The notes: generated from the sequence alone by a model not told the origin. Counted from the first letter of the stretch, positions 53,579-63,738 are shown. The stretch is DNA of 64,000 bases from Pseudarthrobacter sulfonivorans (GCF_001484605.1 NZ_CP013747.1:4650001-4714000); one strand, 5' to 3'. Numbers and translations are program-made.

Positions 53579-55306
53579 GTGGCTACTTATACCCAGACCG
53601 CACCTGCCGGAACCCTTGAGGCTCCCGTAGTTCCTAAGTCCAAGGGACGCATCGTCGTCAACTGGATCACCTCCACCGACCACAAGACCATCGGGTACAT
53701 GTACCTGATCGCGTCGTTTGTGTTCTTCTGCCTCGGTGGCGTCATGGCTCTGCTCATCCGGGCTGAACTGTTCGAACCGGGCATGCAGATCCTGCAGACC
53801 AAAGAGCAGTACAACCAGCTGTTCACGATGCACGGCACCGTCATGCTGCTGATGTTCGCGACGCCGCTGTTCGCCGGCTTCACCAACGTCATCATGCCCC
53901 TGCAGATCGGTGCCCCCGACGTCGCGTTCCCGCGGCTGAACGCACTGGCCTTCTGGTTCTTCCTCTTTGGCTCCACCATCGCGGTGTCCGGTTTCATCAC
54001 CCCGCAGGGTGCGGCGTCGTTCGGCTGGTTCGCCTACGCGCCGCTGTCCAACACGACGTTCAGCCCTGGCATCGGTGGTGACCTGTGGGTCTTCGGCCTG
54101 GCGCTGTCCGGCTTCGGCACCATCCTGGGCGCGGTCAACTTCATCACCACCATCATCTGCATGCGTGCTCCGGGCATGACCATGTGGCGGATGCCCATCT
54201 TCACCTGGAACGCACTCGTGACGTCCATCCTCGTGCTGATGGCCTTCCCGCCGCTGGCTGCGGCACTGTTCGCGCTCGGCGCGGATCGCCGCTTCGGTGC
54301 CCACATCTTCGATCCGGAGAACGGCGGGGCGGTCCTGTGGCAGCACCTGTTCTGGTTCTTCGGCCACCCCGAGGTGTACATCATTGCGCTGCCGTTCTTC
54401 GGCATTGTGTCCGAGATCTTCCCGGTCTTCAGCCGCAAACCGATCTTCGGCTACAAGGGCCTGGTGTACGCCACCATCGCCATTGCGGCCCTGTCCGTGA
54501 CCGTGTGGGCGCACCACATGTACGTGACCGGTTCGGTGCTGCTGCCGTTCTTCGCCTTTATGACCATGCTGATCGCAGTACCTACGGGCGTGAAGTTCTT
54601 CAACTGGATCGGCACCATGTGGCGGGGGTCCATTACATTCGAGACTCCCATGCTGTGGAGCATCGGCTTCCTCATCACGTTCCTCTTCGGTGGCCTGACC
54701 GGGATCATCCTGGCTTCGCCGCCGCTGGACTTCCACGTTTCTGACTCCTACTTCGTGGTGGCGCACTTCCACTACGTGGTGTTCGGCACCGTGGTGTTCG
54801 CGATGTTCGCAGGCTTCTACTTCTGGTGGCCCAAGTGGACCGGGAAGATGCTCAACGAACGCCTCGGAAAGATCCACTTCTGGCTGCTGTTCCTCGGCTT
54901 CCACGGCACGTTCCTCATCCAGCACTGGCTGGGCGTTGAAGGCATGCCCCGCCGCTACGCCGATTACCTGGTGGAGGACAACTTCACCTGGATGAACCAG
55001 TTCTCAACCATCTCCTCGTTTGTGCTGGGCGCATCCCTGATTCCCTTCTTCTGGAACGTCTACATCACCTGGCGCAGCTCCGAGCGCGTCGAGGTGGACG
55101 ATCCCTGGGGCTTCGGAGCGTCGCTTGAGTGGGCTACCTCCTGCCCGCCGCCGCGCCACAACTTCACCTCGCTGCCCCGGATCCGTTCAGAGCGTCCCGC
55201 CCTGGACCTCCACCACCCGGAGCTCTCGCAGGTACATACCGTTGAATCGCCTGCAGCCGCAGCAGCGGTGCTCGGTAACGCCGACCAGAAGGACACCGCC
55301 AAGTGA
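53579..55306 (+). CDS. ctaD: cytochrome c oxidase subunit I
   Basis: Catalytic subunit holding heme a and the heme a3-CuB site. 575 residues, 12 helices. Ligand motifs: HGTVMLLMF (heme a His), [14 protein letters not shown] (CuB His and crosslinked Tyr, K channel), [10 protein letters not shown] (CuB His pair) and [11 protein letters not shown] (heme a3 and a His). GTG start 10 bases after ctaC; its stop overlaps ctaF. Confidence 0.98.
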   Translation: MATYTQTAPAGTLEAPVVPKSKGRIVVNWITSTDHKTIGYMYLIASFVFFCLGGVMALLIRAELFEPGMQILQTKEQYNQLFTMHGTVMLLMFATPLFAGFTNVIMPLQIGAPDVAFPRLNALAFWFFLFGSTIAVSGFITPQGAASFGWFAYAPLSNTTFSPGIGGDLWVFGLALSGFGTILGAVNFITTIICMRAPGMTMWRMPIFTWNALVTSILVLMAFPPLAAALFALGADRRFGAHIFDPENGGAVLWQHLFWFFGHPEVYIIALPFFGIVSEIFPVFSRKPIFGYKGLVYATIAIAALSVTVWAHHMYVTGSVLLPFFAFMTMLIAVPTGVKFFNWIGTMWRGSITFETPMLWSIGFLITFLFGGLTGIILASPPLDFHVSDSYFVVAHFHYVVFGTVVFAMFAGFYFWWPKWTGKMLNERLGKIHFWLLFLGFHGTFLIQHWLGVEGMPRRYADYLVEDNFTWMNQFSTISSFVLGASLIPFFWNVYITWRSSERVEVDDPWGFGASLEWATSCPPPRHNFTSLPRIRSERPALDLHHPELSQVHTVESPAAAAAVLGNADQKDTAK

Positions 55307-55704
55307 AAATCGAATCATGGATATTTGGAGCCGGAGTCTTCTTCTTCGTACCGGTTTCCCTGGTCTACGGTTTCCTGACCAACTGGCATGAGTGGGTAGG
55401 AACCCTCGGGATCCTCCTGGTGGGCGGACTCTCCGGAATGATCGGCGGCTACCTTGGCTTCACCGGTAAGCGCATCGGGATGCGTCCCGAGGACCGCAAT
55501 GACGCCGAGATCCACGAGGGCGCCGGCGAACAGGGGCACTTCAGCCCCTGGAGCTGGTGGCCGCTGGTCCTGGGCCTCGCCTGTGCGGGGGGATTCCTTG
55601 GCCTTGCAGTGGGTTGGTGGATCCTCTTCATCGCAGCCGGCCTCGCAGTCGTAGCCCTCGTCGGCTGGGTCTTCGAGTACAGCCGTGGGGACCACGCCCA
55701 CTAG
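55303..55704 (+). CDS. ctaF: cytochrome c oxidase subunit IV (actinobacterial)
   Basis: A 133-residue accessory subunit of the aa3 oxidase found in actinobacteria. Four membrane helices: [59 protein letters not shown] and [18 protein letters not shown]. The GTG overlaps the ctaD stop. A strong terminator follows. Confidence 0.95.
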   Translation: MKIESWIFGAGVFFFVPVSLVYGFLTNWHEWVGTLGILLVGGLSGMIGGYLGFTGKRIGMRPEDRNDAEIHEGAGEQGHFSPWSWWPLVLGLACAGGFLGLAVGWWILFIAAGLAVVALVGWVFEYSRGDHAH

Positions 55705-55738
55705 GAGCCGCTGAGCTTCAGCAGAGATTTTGCAAAGT

Positions 55739-55778
55739 ACGACGTCGGGCCCCACCTTCTGGTGGGGCCCGACGTCGT
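55739..55778 (+). terminator. ctaCDF terminator
   Basis: acgacgtcgggccccacc pairs perfectly with its complement across ttct, an 18-bp stem, followed by tcttg. Confidence 0.92.
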
Positions 55779-55844
55779 TCTTGTCAATTCGGTTGGAGCG
55801 TCGATTTGGCGCGGGAGTCACGGGACAATGGCCCCTGGGAGGGG

Positions 55845-56138
55845 CTAGCGGGCTCCCTGTGACTCCAGGATCTCAGCCAGCATCCGTAAGGCCTCCTCGG
55901 CGTCGCGGTGACTGACGGGACCGCTGAGGGCGCCTTCGGGGACTGAAAGCTCTACTTCGCAGCCGAAGGGAAAGTCGGCAGTCATGACTTCCAGCAGGGA
56001 ACGGGCGTCGACACCCTGGATGCCGGCCCTGCGGATGGTGACGGGAAGTCCGGTTTCAGTCACTGCCCTGACGAACATTGCTGCGGGACGGGCATGCAAG
56101 CCGACTGACGCTGACACAACGGCCTTATGCACTGGCAA
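55845..56138 (-). CDS. ptsH: HPr phosphocarrier protein
   Basis: HPr passes phosphate from Enzyme I to sugar-specific PTS components. The 97-residue product has the active-site motif VGLHARPAAMFVRA with His near residue 16 and a regulatory-type Ser in DARSLLEVM near 47. It is divergent from a DasR-like GntR gene, and the region between has a dre-like operator, linking it to GlcNAc-type control. Confidence 0.94.
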   Translation of the reverse strand: MPVHKAVVSASVGLHARPAAMFVRAVTETGLPVTIRRAGIQGVDARSLLEVMTADFPFGCEVELSVPEGALSGPVSHRDAEEALRMLAEILESQGAR

Positions 56139-56253
56139 GGGGTCTCCGATCTCCTGACGGACCCCACACCGTCATCGCTGAATTTCCTGTCCAATATATC
56201 CGGCTGGATGGCCGCGCGACGAAACGGGGGAGTGGGACCGGTCGGTTGCTGGA

Positions 56254-56268
56254 ACTGGTCTAGTCCAG
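56254..56268. promoter_or_regulatory. dre-like GntR/DasR operator
   Basis: actggtctagtccag is a near palindrome matching the DasR-responsive element consensus actggtctagaccact at all but one or two bases. It lies between divergent ptsH and the GntR gene, so the regulator probably controls both. Another half-site-like gaccggtc lies at 56236-56243. Confidence 0.75.
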
Positions 56269-56323
56269 CGGTGCTGCTTGCCTTAAGCTTGGATAGTGAA
56301 AACTGAAGCAAGGACGTACCTCC

Positions 56324-57115
56324 GTGGCTGCTGATGCCGGCGCCGTTGCCGGCGAGATCGACCGCAGCAGCGGGACCGCCATCTATATCCAGCTCAGGGA
56401 GATCCTCCGGGCCTACATCAGCGATTCCTGCCCGCCAGGTTCTGCGCTGCCCTCGGAACGGGATCTTGCCTTGCGGTTCGGCCTGGCCCGGATGACTGTC
56501 CGGCAGGCCATCGACGCTTTGGTCGGCGAGGAAGTCCTCGAGCGGGTTGTCGGCCTCGGCACGTTCGTACGAAAGCCCAAACTGGACCTTCAGGTAAAGC
56601 TCACCTCGTACAGCGAAGAGATGCAACGCCGCGGCATGGTGCCGGCCGCCAAGGTCCTGAGCTTTGAACAGATCGGCGCCAGCGCCTTCCTGGCCCGCGA
56701 ACTGCAGGTGGAGGAGGGGACGCCACTGGTGCGTTTCCGTCGGCTGCTGTTGGCGGACGGTGAGCCGATGAGCGTGGACGAGAACTTCATCCCGGCGCAG
56801 CGCGTCCCGGGACTTTTGGACGGCGAGCCCCCAACATCGCTCTACAACGTGCTGAGTGAGCAGTTCGGCCTTGTGATGGAGTGGGGGGAGGACATGATCG
56901 AGGCGACGGCCGCTTCCCCCTCTACGGCGCGCCTGCTCAACGTCGACGTCGGCACCCCCTTGCTCAAGATTCAGAGGCACGCCTTTGTTGCCCGGGCGAT
57001 GGTGGACTACTCAGTTTCGTACTACCGGGCCGACCGCTACAAGCTATGGGTACCCCTCCAGCGGCCAGGTGCGAGGCCTGCCCGGAACCAGTCGCTGGGT
57101 TACCGCAACCACTAG
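56324..57115 (+). CDS. GntR/HutC-family regulator, DasR-like
   Basis: A 263-residue regulator: GntR winged helix (about 20-90; AIYIQLREILRAYISDSCPP, LALRFGLARMTVRQAIDALV) and UTRA effector domain (about 105-245; LTSYSEEMQRRGMVPAAKVL, RADRYKLWVPLQRP). DasR of Streptomyces, which senses glucosamine-6-phosphate and controls PTS genes, has the same layout. The adjacent dre-like site and HPr gene support that role. GTG at 56324. Confidence 0.88.
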   Translation: MAADAGAVAGEIDRSSGTAIYIQLREILRAYISDSCPPGSALPSERDLALRFGLARMTVRQAIDALVGEEVLERVVGLGTFVRKPKLDLQVKLTSYSEEMQRRGMVPAAKVLSFEQIGASAFLARELQVEEGTPLVRFRRLLLADGEPMSVDENFIPAQRVPGLLDGEPPTSLYNVLSEQFGLVMEWGEDMIEATAASPSTARLLNVDVGTPLLKIQRHAFVARAMVDYSVSYYRADRYKLWVPLQRPGARPARNQSLGYRNH

Positions 57116-57153
57116 TAGCGGGCCGCCAGCTGACAACAGCGGCGGCAGCCAGC

Positions 57154-57195
57154 AACGGGAAAGGCCCGGTCCAAGTGGACCGGGCCTTTCCCGTT
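57154..57195. terminator. bidirectional terminator (GntR / qcrB)
   Basis: aacgggaaaggcccggtcc pairs with its complement across aagt (19-bp stem), between the converging GntR gene and qcrB. Confidence 0.92.
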
Positions 57196-57214
57196 GGAGC
57201 ATAGCTGCTGTGAG

Positions 57215-58897
57215 TTAGTGGCTGAGGCTCTTGGTTTCCTCGCCGGCCTCAACTGCCGGGTGGGCGTGGTGGCCGTGTGCGGCCTCCAGCTCTGCAGGCG
57301 TGGCCGGTGCTACACGGTCCTCGAAGAACCACTTGGACAGGAAAGCACGCTGCTTTTCCTTGCGCGTCACAATGCCGTGGTCGTTGGGGACCGCTGGCAG
57401 CGGCGAGGGGGATTCGAATCCAACGAGCTTGTAGCGCTTGTACTCATCCAGGGGCGCATGCACTTCGATGAATTCGCCATGCGGAAGGCGGACAATGCGT
57501 CCTGTTTCCCGGCCATGGAGGGCGATTTCGCGGTCCTTGCGCTGGAGGGCGAGGGCTACCCGCTTGGCAACCATAAACGCGATGACCGGGCCGATGAAGA
57601 ACAACGCGCGAAGCCAGTACGTCACATCGTTCAGGGACACGTGGAAGTGTGTGGCGATAAGGTCCGAGCCAGCGGCTGCCCACATCACGCAGTACCAGAC
57701 GAAACCGGCGACGCCGATGGCGGTGCGGGTGGGGGCGTTCCGCGGACGGTCCAGGACGTGGTGTTCGCGGGTGTCCTTGGTGATCCAGCTTTCGATCCAC
57801 GGGTACATGAACATCACCGTGAACAGGATGCCTGCCGGTATCAAGGCCGGCAACAGGACGTTCAGCGTCAGCACGTAGCCGAAGACAACGTACTCGAACT
57901 GGAAATCACCGATGACACCGGGCATAAGCCTCAGGGCACCGTCAACGAACCCGATGTACCAGTCAGGCTGGGTACCGGCAGACACCGGCGAGGGATCGTA
58001 CGGGCCGTAGTTCCAGATCGGGTTGATCGTGAAGAAGCCAGCCATCAGGGCAATTACACCGAAGACGATGAAGAAGAAGCCGCCGGCCTTGGCTGCGTAC
58101 ACGGGGCCAAGCGGGTAGCCAACAACGTTGCCGTCGTTGCGGCCCGGGCCGGGGTACTGGGTGTGCTTGTGCACAACCACCATGAACAGGTGCAGAACGA
58201 TCATCAACAGGATGAGCGCGGGTACGAGCAGGATGTGCAGCATGTAAAGGCGGCCGATCACAGCCGTCCCCGGGAACTCGCCACCGAAGAAGAAGAAGGA
58301 AATATAGGTCCCGACAACCGGGATTGCCTTCATAACGCCGTCGATGATCCGCAGGCCGTTGCCGGAGAGCAGGTCATCGGGGAGGGAGTATCCGGTGAAG
58401 CCGGCTGCCATGGCGAGGATCAGGAGGACGCTGCCAACAACCCAGTTCATTTCACGCGGTTTACGGAAGGCGCCCGTGAAGAAGACGCGCAGCATGTGGA
58501 CGGCGATCGACGCTACGAAAAGCAGTGCAGCCCAGTGGTGCACCTGGCGCATGAACAGGCCACCGCGGACGTCGAAGGAAATATCCAGCGAGGTGCTGTA
58601 CGCCACGGACATTTCGACGTTCTTCAACGGCAGGTAAGACCCGTCGTAGTGCGTTTCCGCCATGGACGGATCGAAGAAGAAGGTCAGGAAGGTGCCCGAA
58701 AGCAAGAGGATAACGAAGGAGTAGAGGGCTACTTCGCCAAACATAAACGACCAGTGGTCGGGAAAGACCTTGCGTCCGAATTCGCGCAGGATTCCTGATC
58801 CGCCAACTCGCGCGTCAACAAAATCAGTGATGCGTCCGGCTTTAGTCTTGGCGACGAAGGCGGGGGCTTCAGCTCTTGATGCTGCGCTCATGCTCAT
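57215..58897 (-). CDS. qcrB: cytochrome bc1 cytochrome b subunit
   Basis: QcrB holds the two b hemes and the quinol sites of the actinobacterial bcc complex. 560 residues: DHWSFMFGEVALYSFVILLL, the heme-His helix RQVHHWAALLFVASIAVHML, and PEWY-type Qo motif region DPSPVSAGTQPDWYIGFVDG (here PDWY). A long cytoplasmic C-terminus with KEKQRAFLSKWFFEDRVAP is actinobacterial. ATG at 58897 has gggag upstream; it overlaps qcrA by 29 bases. Confidence 0.96.
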   Translation of the reverse strand: MSMSAASRAEAPAFVAKTKAGRITDFVDARVGGSGILREFGRKVFPDHWSFMFGEVALYSFVILLLSGTFLTFFFDPSMAETHYDGSYLPLKNVEMSVAYSTSLDISFDVRGGLFMRQVHHWAALLFVASIAVHMLRVFFTGAFRKPREMNWVVGSVLLILAMAAGFTGYSLPDDLLSGNGLRIIDGVMKAIPVVGTYISFFFFGGEFPGTAVIGRLYMLHILLVPALILLMIVLHLFMVVVHKHTQYPGPGRNDGNVVGYPLGPVYAAKAGGFFFIVFGVIALMAGFFTINPIWNYGPYDPSPVSAGTQPDWYIGFVDGALRLMPGVIGDFQFEYVVFGYVLTLNVLLPALIPAGILFTVMFMYPWIESWITKDTREHHVLDRPRNAPTRTAIGVAGFVWYCVMWAAAGSDLIATHFHVSLNDVTYWLRALFFIGPVIAFMVAKRVALALQRKDREIALHGRETGRIVRLPHGEFIEVHAPLDEYKRYKLVGFESPSPLPAVPNDHGIVTRKEKQRAFLSKWFFEDRVAPATPAELEAAHGHHAHPAVEAGEETKSLSH

Positions 58898-59939
58898 CAC
58901 GCTCCCAGTAACTCGGTCCTACAGGTTCATTGAAGTCGCTGGTTGCGACCAGGTAGCCCTCGGCGTCCACTGCAATCGGCAGCTGGGGGAGGGGCCGGCT
59001 GGCGGGGCCAAAGATCACTTTGCACTCGTTCGTGAGGTCAAAAGTGGACTGGTGGCACGGGCACAGCAGGTGGTGCGTCTGCTGCTCGTACAGAGCAACG
59101 GGGCAACCGACGTGGGTGCAGATCTTGGAGTAGGCAACGATCCCGTTGTAGCTCCAGTCTTCGCGGCCCGCCGAGGGGTTCAGCGAGGCGGGATCCAGGC
59201 GCATCAGCAGTACAACTGCCTTGGCCTTTTCGTTGAGCTTGCCTTCATGCAATTCGTTCAGGCCCTCAGGAATAACGTGGAAAGCCGACCCGATGGTGAC
59301 GTCAGAGGCCTTGATGGGTGTGCCGTCGGGGTCGCGGGTGAGGCGCTTGAGCTTGCCTTCCTGCGGTGCCCACATGGTGTGGGCCAGCGCCCGGTCGGGG
59401 CGGGGGCCGAGGTCACCGAAAACCGCAATTGCGGGAAGCGGGGCCAGGGCCACAGCGCCGAGCAGGGTGTTGCGGATGAGCGGGCGGCGCTTGATGCCGG
59501 TCTCTTCCACGATGTCATCCACGATCCGGACTGCCGCCAAGCGGTCTTCTTCGGTGCGGATGGGATGGCGTTCTTCGGAGACTTCATGGTCCGGCATCAG
59601 GGCCTTGGCCCAGTGCACAATACCGGTGCCGATGCCGAGCATCGCAAACGCGGTGCCAAGGCCCAGCAGGGCGTTCTGCAGCCGTATGGTGGCGATACTT
59701 GTGCCATCGCCCAAGTCGATGGCAAAGTACGCCACCAGGAAGATCAGGGTGCCGACAACTGACGCGCCGAAAAGTACGGCGACCTGCCGTTCTGCACGCT
59801 TTGCGGCCTTCGGGTCCGTGTCGGCCAGGCGCAAACGGTGCGGGGGAATTCCAGGATCCTGGAACTTCTCCACCTCATTCTGACCAGCCGTAGCTACGGT
59901 GCCCGAGTGGTTCGGACTGCCGTCACTATGGTTGCCCAT
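58869..59939 (-). CDS. qcrA: cytochrome bc1 Rieske iron-sulfur subunit
   Basis: Rieske protein that takes electrons from quinol. 356 residues: long charged N-terminus, three membrane helices (about 50-170; actinobacterial form rather than one), and the cluster motifs CTHVGCPVALYE and CPCHQSTFDL (Cys-His pairs). ATG at 59939 has gagg upstream. Middle of ctaE-qcrCAB. Confidence 0.96.
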   Translation of the reverse strand: MGNHSDGSPNHSGTVATAGQNEVEKFQDPGIPPHRLRLADTDPKAAKRAERQVAVLFGASVVGTLIFLVAYFAIDLGDGTSIATIRLQNALLGLGTAFAMLGIGTGIVHWAKALMPDHEVSEERHPIRTEEDRLAAVRIVDDIVEETGIKRRPLIRNTLLGAVALAPLPAIAVFGDLGPRPDRALAHTMWAPQEGKLKRLTRDPDGTPIKASDVTIGSAFHVIPEGLNELHEGKLNEKAKAVVLLMRLDPASLNPSAGREDWSYNGIVAYSKICTHVGCPVALYEQQTHHLLCPCHQSTFDLTNECKVIFGPASRPLPQLPIAVDAEGYLVATSDFNEPVGPSYWERDEHERSIKS

Positions 59940-60038
59940 AATTCGCCTCATCCTTCTCTCGTCCCGGCGTCTGCCGGGTTAGTTTTCAATTTCAAACTGC
60001 TGACTGGGCAGCAGAAGTTCTTAAGATTCCCGTAGCGC

Positions 60039-60827
60039 CTAAGACGTCCGGGAAGTAAGCCAGATGGTGAAGGCGATGATGACACCCAGGCCTGCAATCC
60101 AGACGAAGAGGCCTTCAGAGACGGGACCGAGGGCGCCGAGGTCAGCGCCACCGGGGGAGCCGTTGGCCTCGATCTGCTTCAGGAACGTGACGATGTCGCG
60201 CTTGCCCTCAGGGGTGACGTTTGTGTCACTGAAGACGGGCATGTTCTGCGGCCCGGTGACCATCGCTTCGTAGATGTGCTTGCCGGATACATCGGCAAGG
60301 GCGGGAGCGAACTTGCCGCGGGTGAGTGCACCGCCGGCTGCTGCTGCGTTGTGGCACATCGCGCAGTTCACGCGGAAGAGCTCGCCACCCTTGGCGGCGT
60401 CACCCTGCTCATCAAGCAGGTGTTCTTCAGGAATTGCCGGGCCGGCTCCCAGGGAAGCTACGTAGGCTGAAAGCTGGTGGGTCTGGGCCTCGTTGAACTG
60501 GGCCGGCTTTTTGTACGCCTGGGGACCGTTCATCTGCATGGGCATCCGCCCGGTACCCACCTGGAAATCAACGGACGCGGCACCGACGCCAACCAGCGAG
60601 GGGCCATCCTGGCTGCCGCTCGCGCCCATGCCGTGGCAGGTGGCGCAGTTAGCTTCAAAGAGCTTTTCGCCTTCGGCGGTGTCATTGGCGCTGAAGCTGG
60701 TGGTGGATGCCTTGGCCTCGTTGACGGTGGTGGCAACGGCGTACAGCCCACCAGTGACGAGGAGTCCCATCAGTAGCAGCGCGATTACTGCGAGTGGGTG
60801 ACGCCGCTTTTGCGAGAGAGCCTTCAC
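60039..60827 (-). CDS. qcrC: diheme cytochrome c subunit of the bc1 complex
   Basis: QcrC replaces soluble cytochrome c by carrying electrons inside the bc1-aa3 supercomplex. 262 residues: N-terminal membrane helix, two heme sites NCATCHG and NCAMCHN (about 60 and 158), axial Met candidates in RMPMQMNG and NMPVFSD, and a C-terminal anchor GLFVWIAGLGVIIAFTIWL. Its presence fits the absence of a separate cytochrome c gene here. Confidence 0.96.
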   Translation of the reverse strand: MKALSQKRRHPLAVIALLLMGLLVTGGLYAVATTVNEAKASTTSFSANDTAEGEKLFEANCATCHGMGASGSQDGPSLVGVGAASVDFQVGTGRMPMQMNGPQAYKKPAQFNEAQTHQLSAYVASLGAGPAIPEEHLLDEQGDAAKGGELFRVNCAMCHNAAAAGGALTRGKFAPALADVSGKHIYEAMVTGPQNMPVFSDTNVTPEGKRDIVTFLKQIEANGSPGGADLGALGPVSEGLFVWIAGLGVIIAFTIWLTSRTS

Positions 60828-60914
60828 GTGGTGGTTCCTTTATTCGATCGTGCGCCGGCTCCGTGAGCCGCTTCTTGAAATTCTGCCTCTTGTAGAAAAG
60901 GAATCAAAGCTTGA

Positions 60915-61553
60915 CTACTTCAGTACGTAGATGACCAGGAAGAGGCCGATCCAGACAACGTCCACAAAGTGCCAGTAGTAAGACGTGACGATCGCGGAAG
61001 TTGCTTCGAAGTGGCCGAACTTCTTTGCTGCGAACGAGCGCCCGATGATGAAGAGGAAAGCTATGAGGCCGCCGATGACGTGCAGGCCGTGGAAGCCGGT
61101 GGTCATGTAGAACGCTGAGCCGTAGGCGTTGGATGAGAGCGAAACGTGCTCTGAAACAAGCATTGCGTATTCAGTTGCCTGGCCGGCGACGAAGAACGCA
61201 CCCATGATGAAGGTCAGCGTGAACCATTCGTTCATGCCCCAGCGGGAGAACTGGAACGGGCCGCCTGTTTTGCGAGGCTGCAGCCGTTCGGCGGCGAAGA
61301 CGCCCATCTGGCAAGTAAAGGAACTGGCCACGAGGACGATCGTGTTGACGAGCGCAAAGGGGAAGTTGAGCTTGGCTGTCTCTTCCGCCCACATCTGTCC
61401 GCTCGTGGAGCGCAGCGTGAAGTACATGGCGAAGAGACCGGCGAAGAACATCAACTCACTGGACAGCCAGACTACGGTTCCGACAGAAACCATATTGGGG
61501 CGGTTCAGCGTGGGGTGCGCCGGGGTACTGGGGGCATGGGTCGCAGATGTCAC
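60915..61553 (-). CDS. ctaE: cytochrome c oxidase subunit III
   Basis: CtaE stabilises the oxidase core. 212 residues, five helices: [79 protein letters not shown] and [20 protein letters not shown]. The GTG at 61553 has no ribosome site; a palindrome and -10-like cataat lie directly upstream, suggesting a leaderless mRNA. Starts the ctaE-qcrCAB operon. Confidence 0.95.
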   Translation of the reverse strand: MTSATHAPSTPAHPTLNRPNMVSVGTVVWLSSELMFFAGLFAMYFTLRSTSGQMWAEETAKLNFPFALVNTIVLVASSFTCQMGVFAAERLQPRKTGGPFQFSRWGMNEWFTLTFIMGAFFVAGQATEYAMLVSEHVSLSSNAYGSAFYMTTGFHGLHVIGGLIAFLFIIGRSFAAKKFGHFEATSAIVTSYYWHFVDVVWIGLFLVIYVLK

Positions 61554-61570
61554 ATAGACATTATGTCTAT
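61554..61570. promoter_or_regulatory. palindrome abutting the ctaE start, probable promoter/operator
   Basis: atagacat-t-atgtctat is a perfect 8+1+8 palindrome directly before the ctaE GTG. On the minus strand it contains cataat about 7 bases before the GTG, where a -10 box for a leaderless transcript would be. A regulator bound here would block transcription start. Confidence 0.6.
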
Positions 61571-61700
61571 AAAAGTCCGTAGTTCCCAACGCGAACCGCC
61601 TTTTCGGGGGACTTTTTCTACAAAGACGCGAAATCACTGTGAAAAGTTCCCGGCGACGTTCACATTGGTCAGGTCCGAGGTGGCTCGATAGCATCAGAAG

Positions 61701-62759
61701 GTGACTTCTCAGGCAACCGCGCCGGCGGACAGCAACACCTGGCCGCGGCTCATCTCGGCTCTTATCAACGGCACTGACCTCACTGCGGACAATACCGCTT
61801 GGGCGATGGACAGAATCATGTCCGGGGAGGCCACCCCCGCGCAGATCGCCGGATTCCTGGTTGCCCTCAGTGCCAAGGGTGAAACCGTGGACGAAATCTC
61901 GGGCCTGGTGGAAGCGATGCTGCGCCATGCAACACCCATTGATATCCCTGGTGAGAAGCTGGACATCGTTGGTACCGGCGGTGACCAGCTCAATACGGTC
62001 AACATTTCCACCATGTCCGCCCTCGTTGCTGCGGGCGCCGGAGCGAAGGTCGTAAAGCACGGCAACCGAGCAGCGTCATCGTCCTCCGGATCGGCTGACG
62101 TGCTTGAAGCGCTAGGGGTCAGGCTCGATCTCCCGGTGGCCCAGGTGGCACGCAACGCGGGGGAGGCTGGAATCACTTTCTGCTTCGCACAGGTATTCCA
62201 CCCGTCCTTCCGTCACACCGCCGTACCCCGCCGGGAGCTCGCCATCCCCACCGCGTTTAATTTCCTGGGCCCGCTGACCAACCCGGCCCTTGTTCAGGCC
62301 TCCGCCGTGGGAGTGGCGAATGCCCGGATGGCTCCGCTGGTGGCGGGCGTCCTGGCGAAGCGCGGCAGCCGTGGCCTGGTTTTCCGTGGCAATGACGGAC
62401 TGGATGAACTGACCACCACGGGCCCCTCAACCGTCTGGGAAATCCGTGACGGCGCTGTCACTGAGCTGAATTTTGAGCCGGCCGAGCTGGGCATCCGTCC
62501 TGCGACGGTGGAGGAACTCCGTGGCGGCGACGCCCAGGCGAACGCCGCCGTCGTCCGTGATGTCCTGGCCGGTAAGAGCGGTGCAGCGCGGGATGCCGTG
62601 CTGCTTAATGCGGCCGCCGGGCTGGTGGCTTTTGATGAGTTGTCCGACGGCCCGTTCCTGGAGCGCATGCGTTCGGCGCTTGCCCGGGCCGCGGAGTCGA
62701 TTGATACCGGTGCTGCCGCTGCGGTCCTCGATAAGTGGGTTTCCCTGACGCGGCCTTGA
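61701..62759 (+). CDS. trpD: anthranilate phosphoribosyltransferase
   Basis: TrpD joins anthranilate to PRPP in tryptophan synthesis. 352 residues: [18 protein letters not shown] (PRPP loop), [44 protein letters not shown] and the R-x-x-L-x-x-R-G region. GTG start. It stands alone, away from other trp genes, divergent from ctaE; a hairpin follows. Confidence 0.96.
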   Translation: MTSQATAPADSNTWPRLISALINGTDLTADNTAWAMDRIMSGEATPAQIAGFLVALSAKGETVDEISGLVEAMLRHATPIDIPGEKLDIVGTGGDQLNTVNISTMSALVAAGAGAKVVKHGNRAASSSSGSADVLEALGVRLDLPVAQVARNAGEAGITFCFAQVFHPSFRHTAVPRRELAIPTAFNFLGPLTNPALVQASAVGVANARMAPLVAGVLAKRGSRGLVFRGNDGLDELTTTGPSTVWEIRDGAVTELNFEPAELGIRPATVEELRGGDAQANAAVVRDVLAGKSGAARDAVLLNAAAGLVAFDELSDGPFLERMRSALARAAESIDTGAAAAVLDKWVSLTRP

Positions 62760-62771
62760 CATAGGTACAGG

Positions 62772-62813
62772 AAAGGATGCGGGCCCGGCTTTACAGCCGG
62801 GCCCGCATCCTTT
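62772..62813. terminator. trpD / Lrp-type bidirectional terminator
   Basis: A 19-bp perfect stem (aaaggatgcgggcccggct and complement) with loop ttac, followed by a T-run; between converging trpD and the Lrp-type gene. Confidence 0.93.
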
Positions 62814-62827
62814 TTAGGGAAGTGTTC

Positions 62828-63109
62828 CTACTGTTCGAAGCCGAGAGAGAATGCCGCGTCGAGATCGTGTTGCGAGTAGGCACGGAACGCAATGTGTGTG
62901 GTGGTGTGAACCACCGCTGGTACCTTCGACAGCTTGTCGGCAATGACGTCGGCCAGGTCCTCGTGCCGGGCGACGCGGGCAACGGCGATGAGGTCCCATT
63001 CGCCCGTTACGGAATAGACCTCGCTGATGCCTGGGATCGCGGAAATTTCCTCGGCGGTTTCCGGGATGCGCGCGGCGTCGGTCTTGATCAGAACGAATGC
63101 GGTGATCAC
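62828..63109 (-). CDS. stand-alone Lrp/AsnC ligand-binding (RAM) protein
   Basis: A 93-residue protein with only the RAM domain of Lrp/AsnC regulators: ITAFVLIKTDAARIPETAEE, GISEVYSVTGEWDLIAVARV and HEDLADVIADKLSKVPAVVH. There is no HTH. Such stand-alone RAM proteins bind amino acids and may modulate full-length Lrp partners; location beside trpD is suggestive only. Confidence 0.9.
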   Translation of the reverse strand: MITAFVLIKTDAARIPETAEEISAIPGISEVYSVTGEWDLIAVARVARHEDLADVIADKLSKVPAVVHTTTHIAFRAYSQHDLDAAFSLGFEQ

Positions 63110-63229
63110 TGTTCAATCCTTCCGGATCTGTTGGCCGTAGCTGTGCCCGGCAAGACTCTGTGGTGATGCCAGCCTATTACATGCGCCGTGTCCAACAGGC
63201 GTGGACCGGACGCGTGGCCGGCGGTGCCT

Positions 63230-63625
63230 TCACCTCTTTCTATGCCTGCGTACCAGCGCAAGAAGTGCCCGGTAGCCCACCAGGAACAGCCCCAGGCTCA
63301 AGAGCGCAACAACCACGAACGCCACCACCACACTCTGTCCCGTCACTGCCCTCAGGATCATGCCGCCGGCAACGGCGCCAAGCCAGATCACGACGCCGGT
63401 TGCCATGGACAGCGGACGCTGCCAGGCCCGCCCCGCCAACCAGGCGATGGCGGCCCCGGCCAGGAACGGCCATGCGGTGAGGAACACGCCGGTGACGACG
63501 TCGCCGCGCTGGTGGGCATCCCTGCCGATGGCCGCGAAAACGAGGATGAGGACGACGTCGGACAGTGCCGCCACGGTGATGGCGCGCCTGCCGCCGGTCA
63601 AGGATTGGTGCTGGGTCCAGGTCAT
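63230..63625 (-). CDS. DUF3054 membrane protein
   Basis: A 131-residue protein with four helices: ITVAALSDVVLILVFAAIGR, VFLTAWPFLAGAAIAWLAG, MATGVVIWLGAVAGGMILR and VAFVVVALLSLGLFLVGYR. The conserved D in ALSDVVLI and the GRDAH loop fit DUF3054, a common actinobacterial family of unknown role. Confidence 0.85.
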   Translation of the reverse strand: MTWTQHQSLTGGRRAITVAALSDVVLILVFAAIGRDAHQRGDVVTGVFLTAWPFLAGAAIAWLAGRAWQRPLSMATGVVIWLGAVAGGMILRAVTGQSVVVAFVVVALLSLGLFLVGYRALLALVRRHRKR

Positions 63626-63738
63626 GGCTTCGAGCCTAACCCGGCGACGGCAGCGGCCTGGTCCTGATGCTTGCCCGGCTACGGGGGATTACGGAAGATG
63701 GGTGGGACAACAGCGGTGTTTATCAAGCGGGAGGCACA

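Noticed and set aside
53561..54925. 454-codon minus-strand open frame
   Set aside because: Antisense to ctaD; charged low-complexity sequence without any domain.
57194..58798. 534-codon plus-strand open frame
   Set aside because: Antisense to qcrB, whose motifs are unmistakable.
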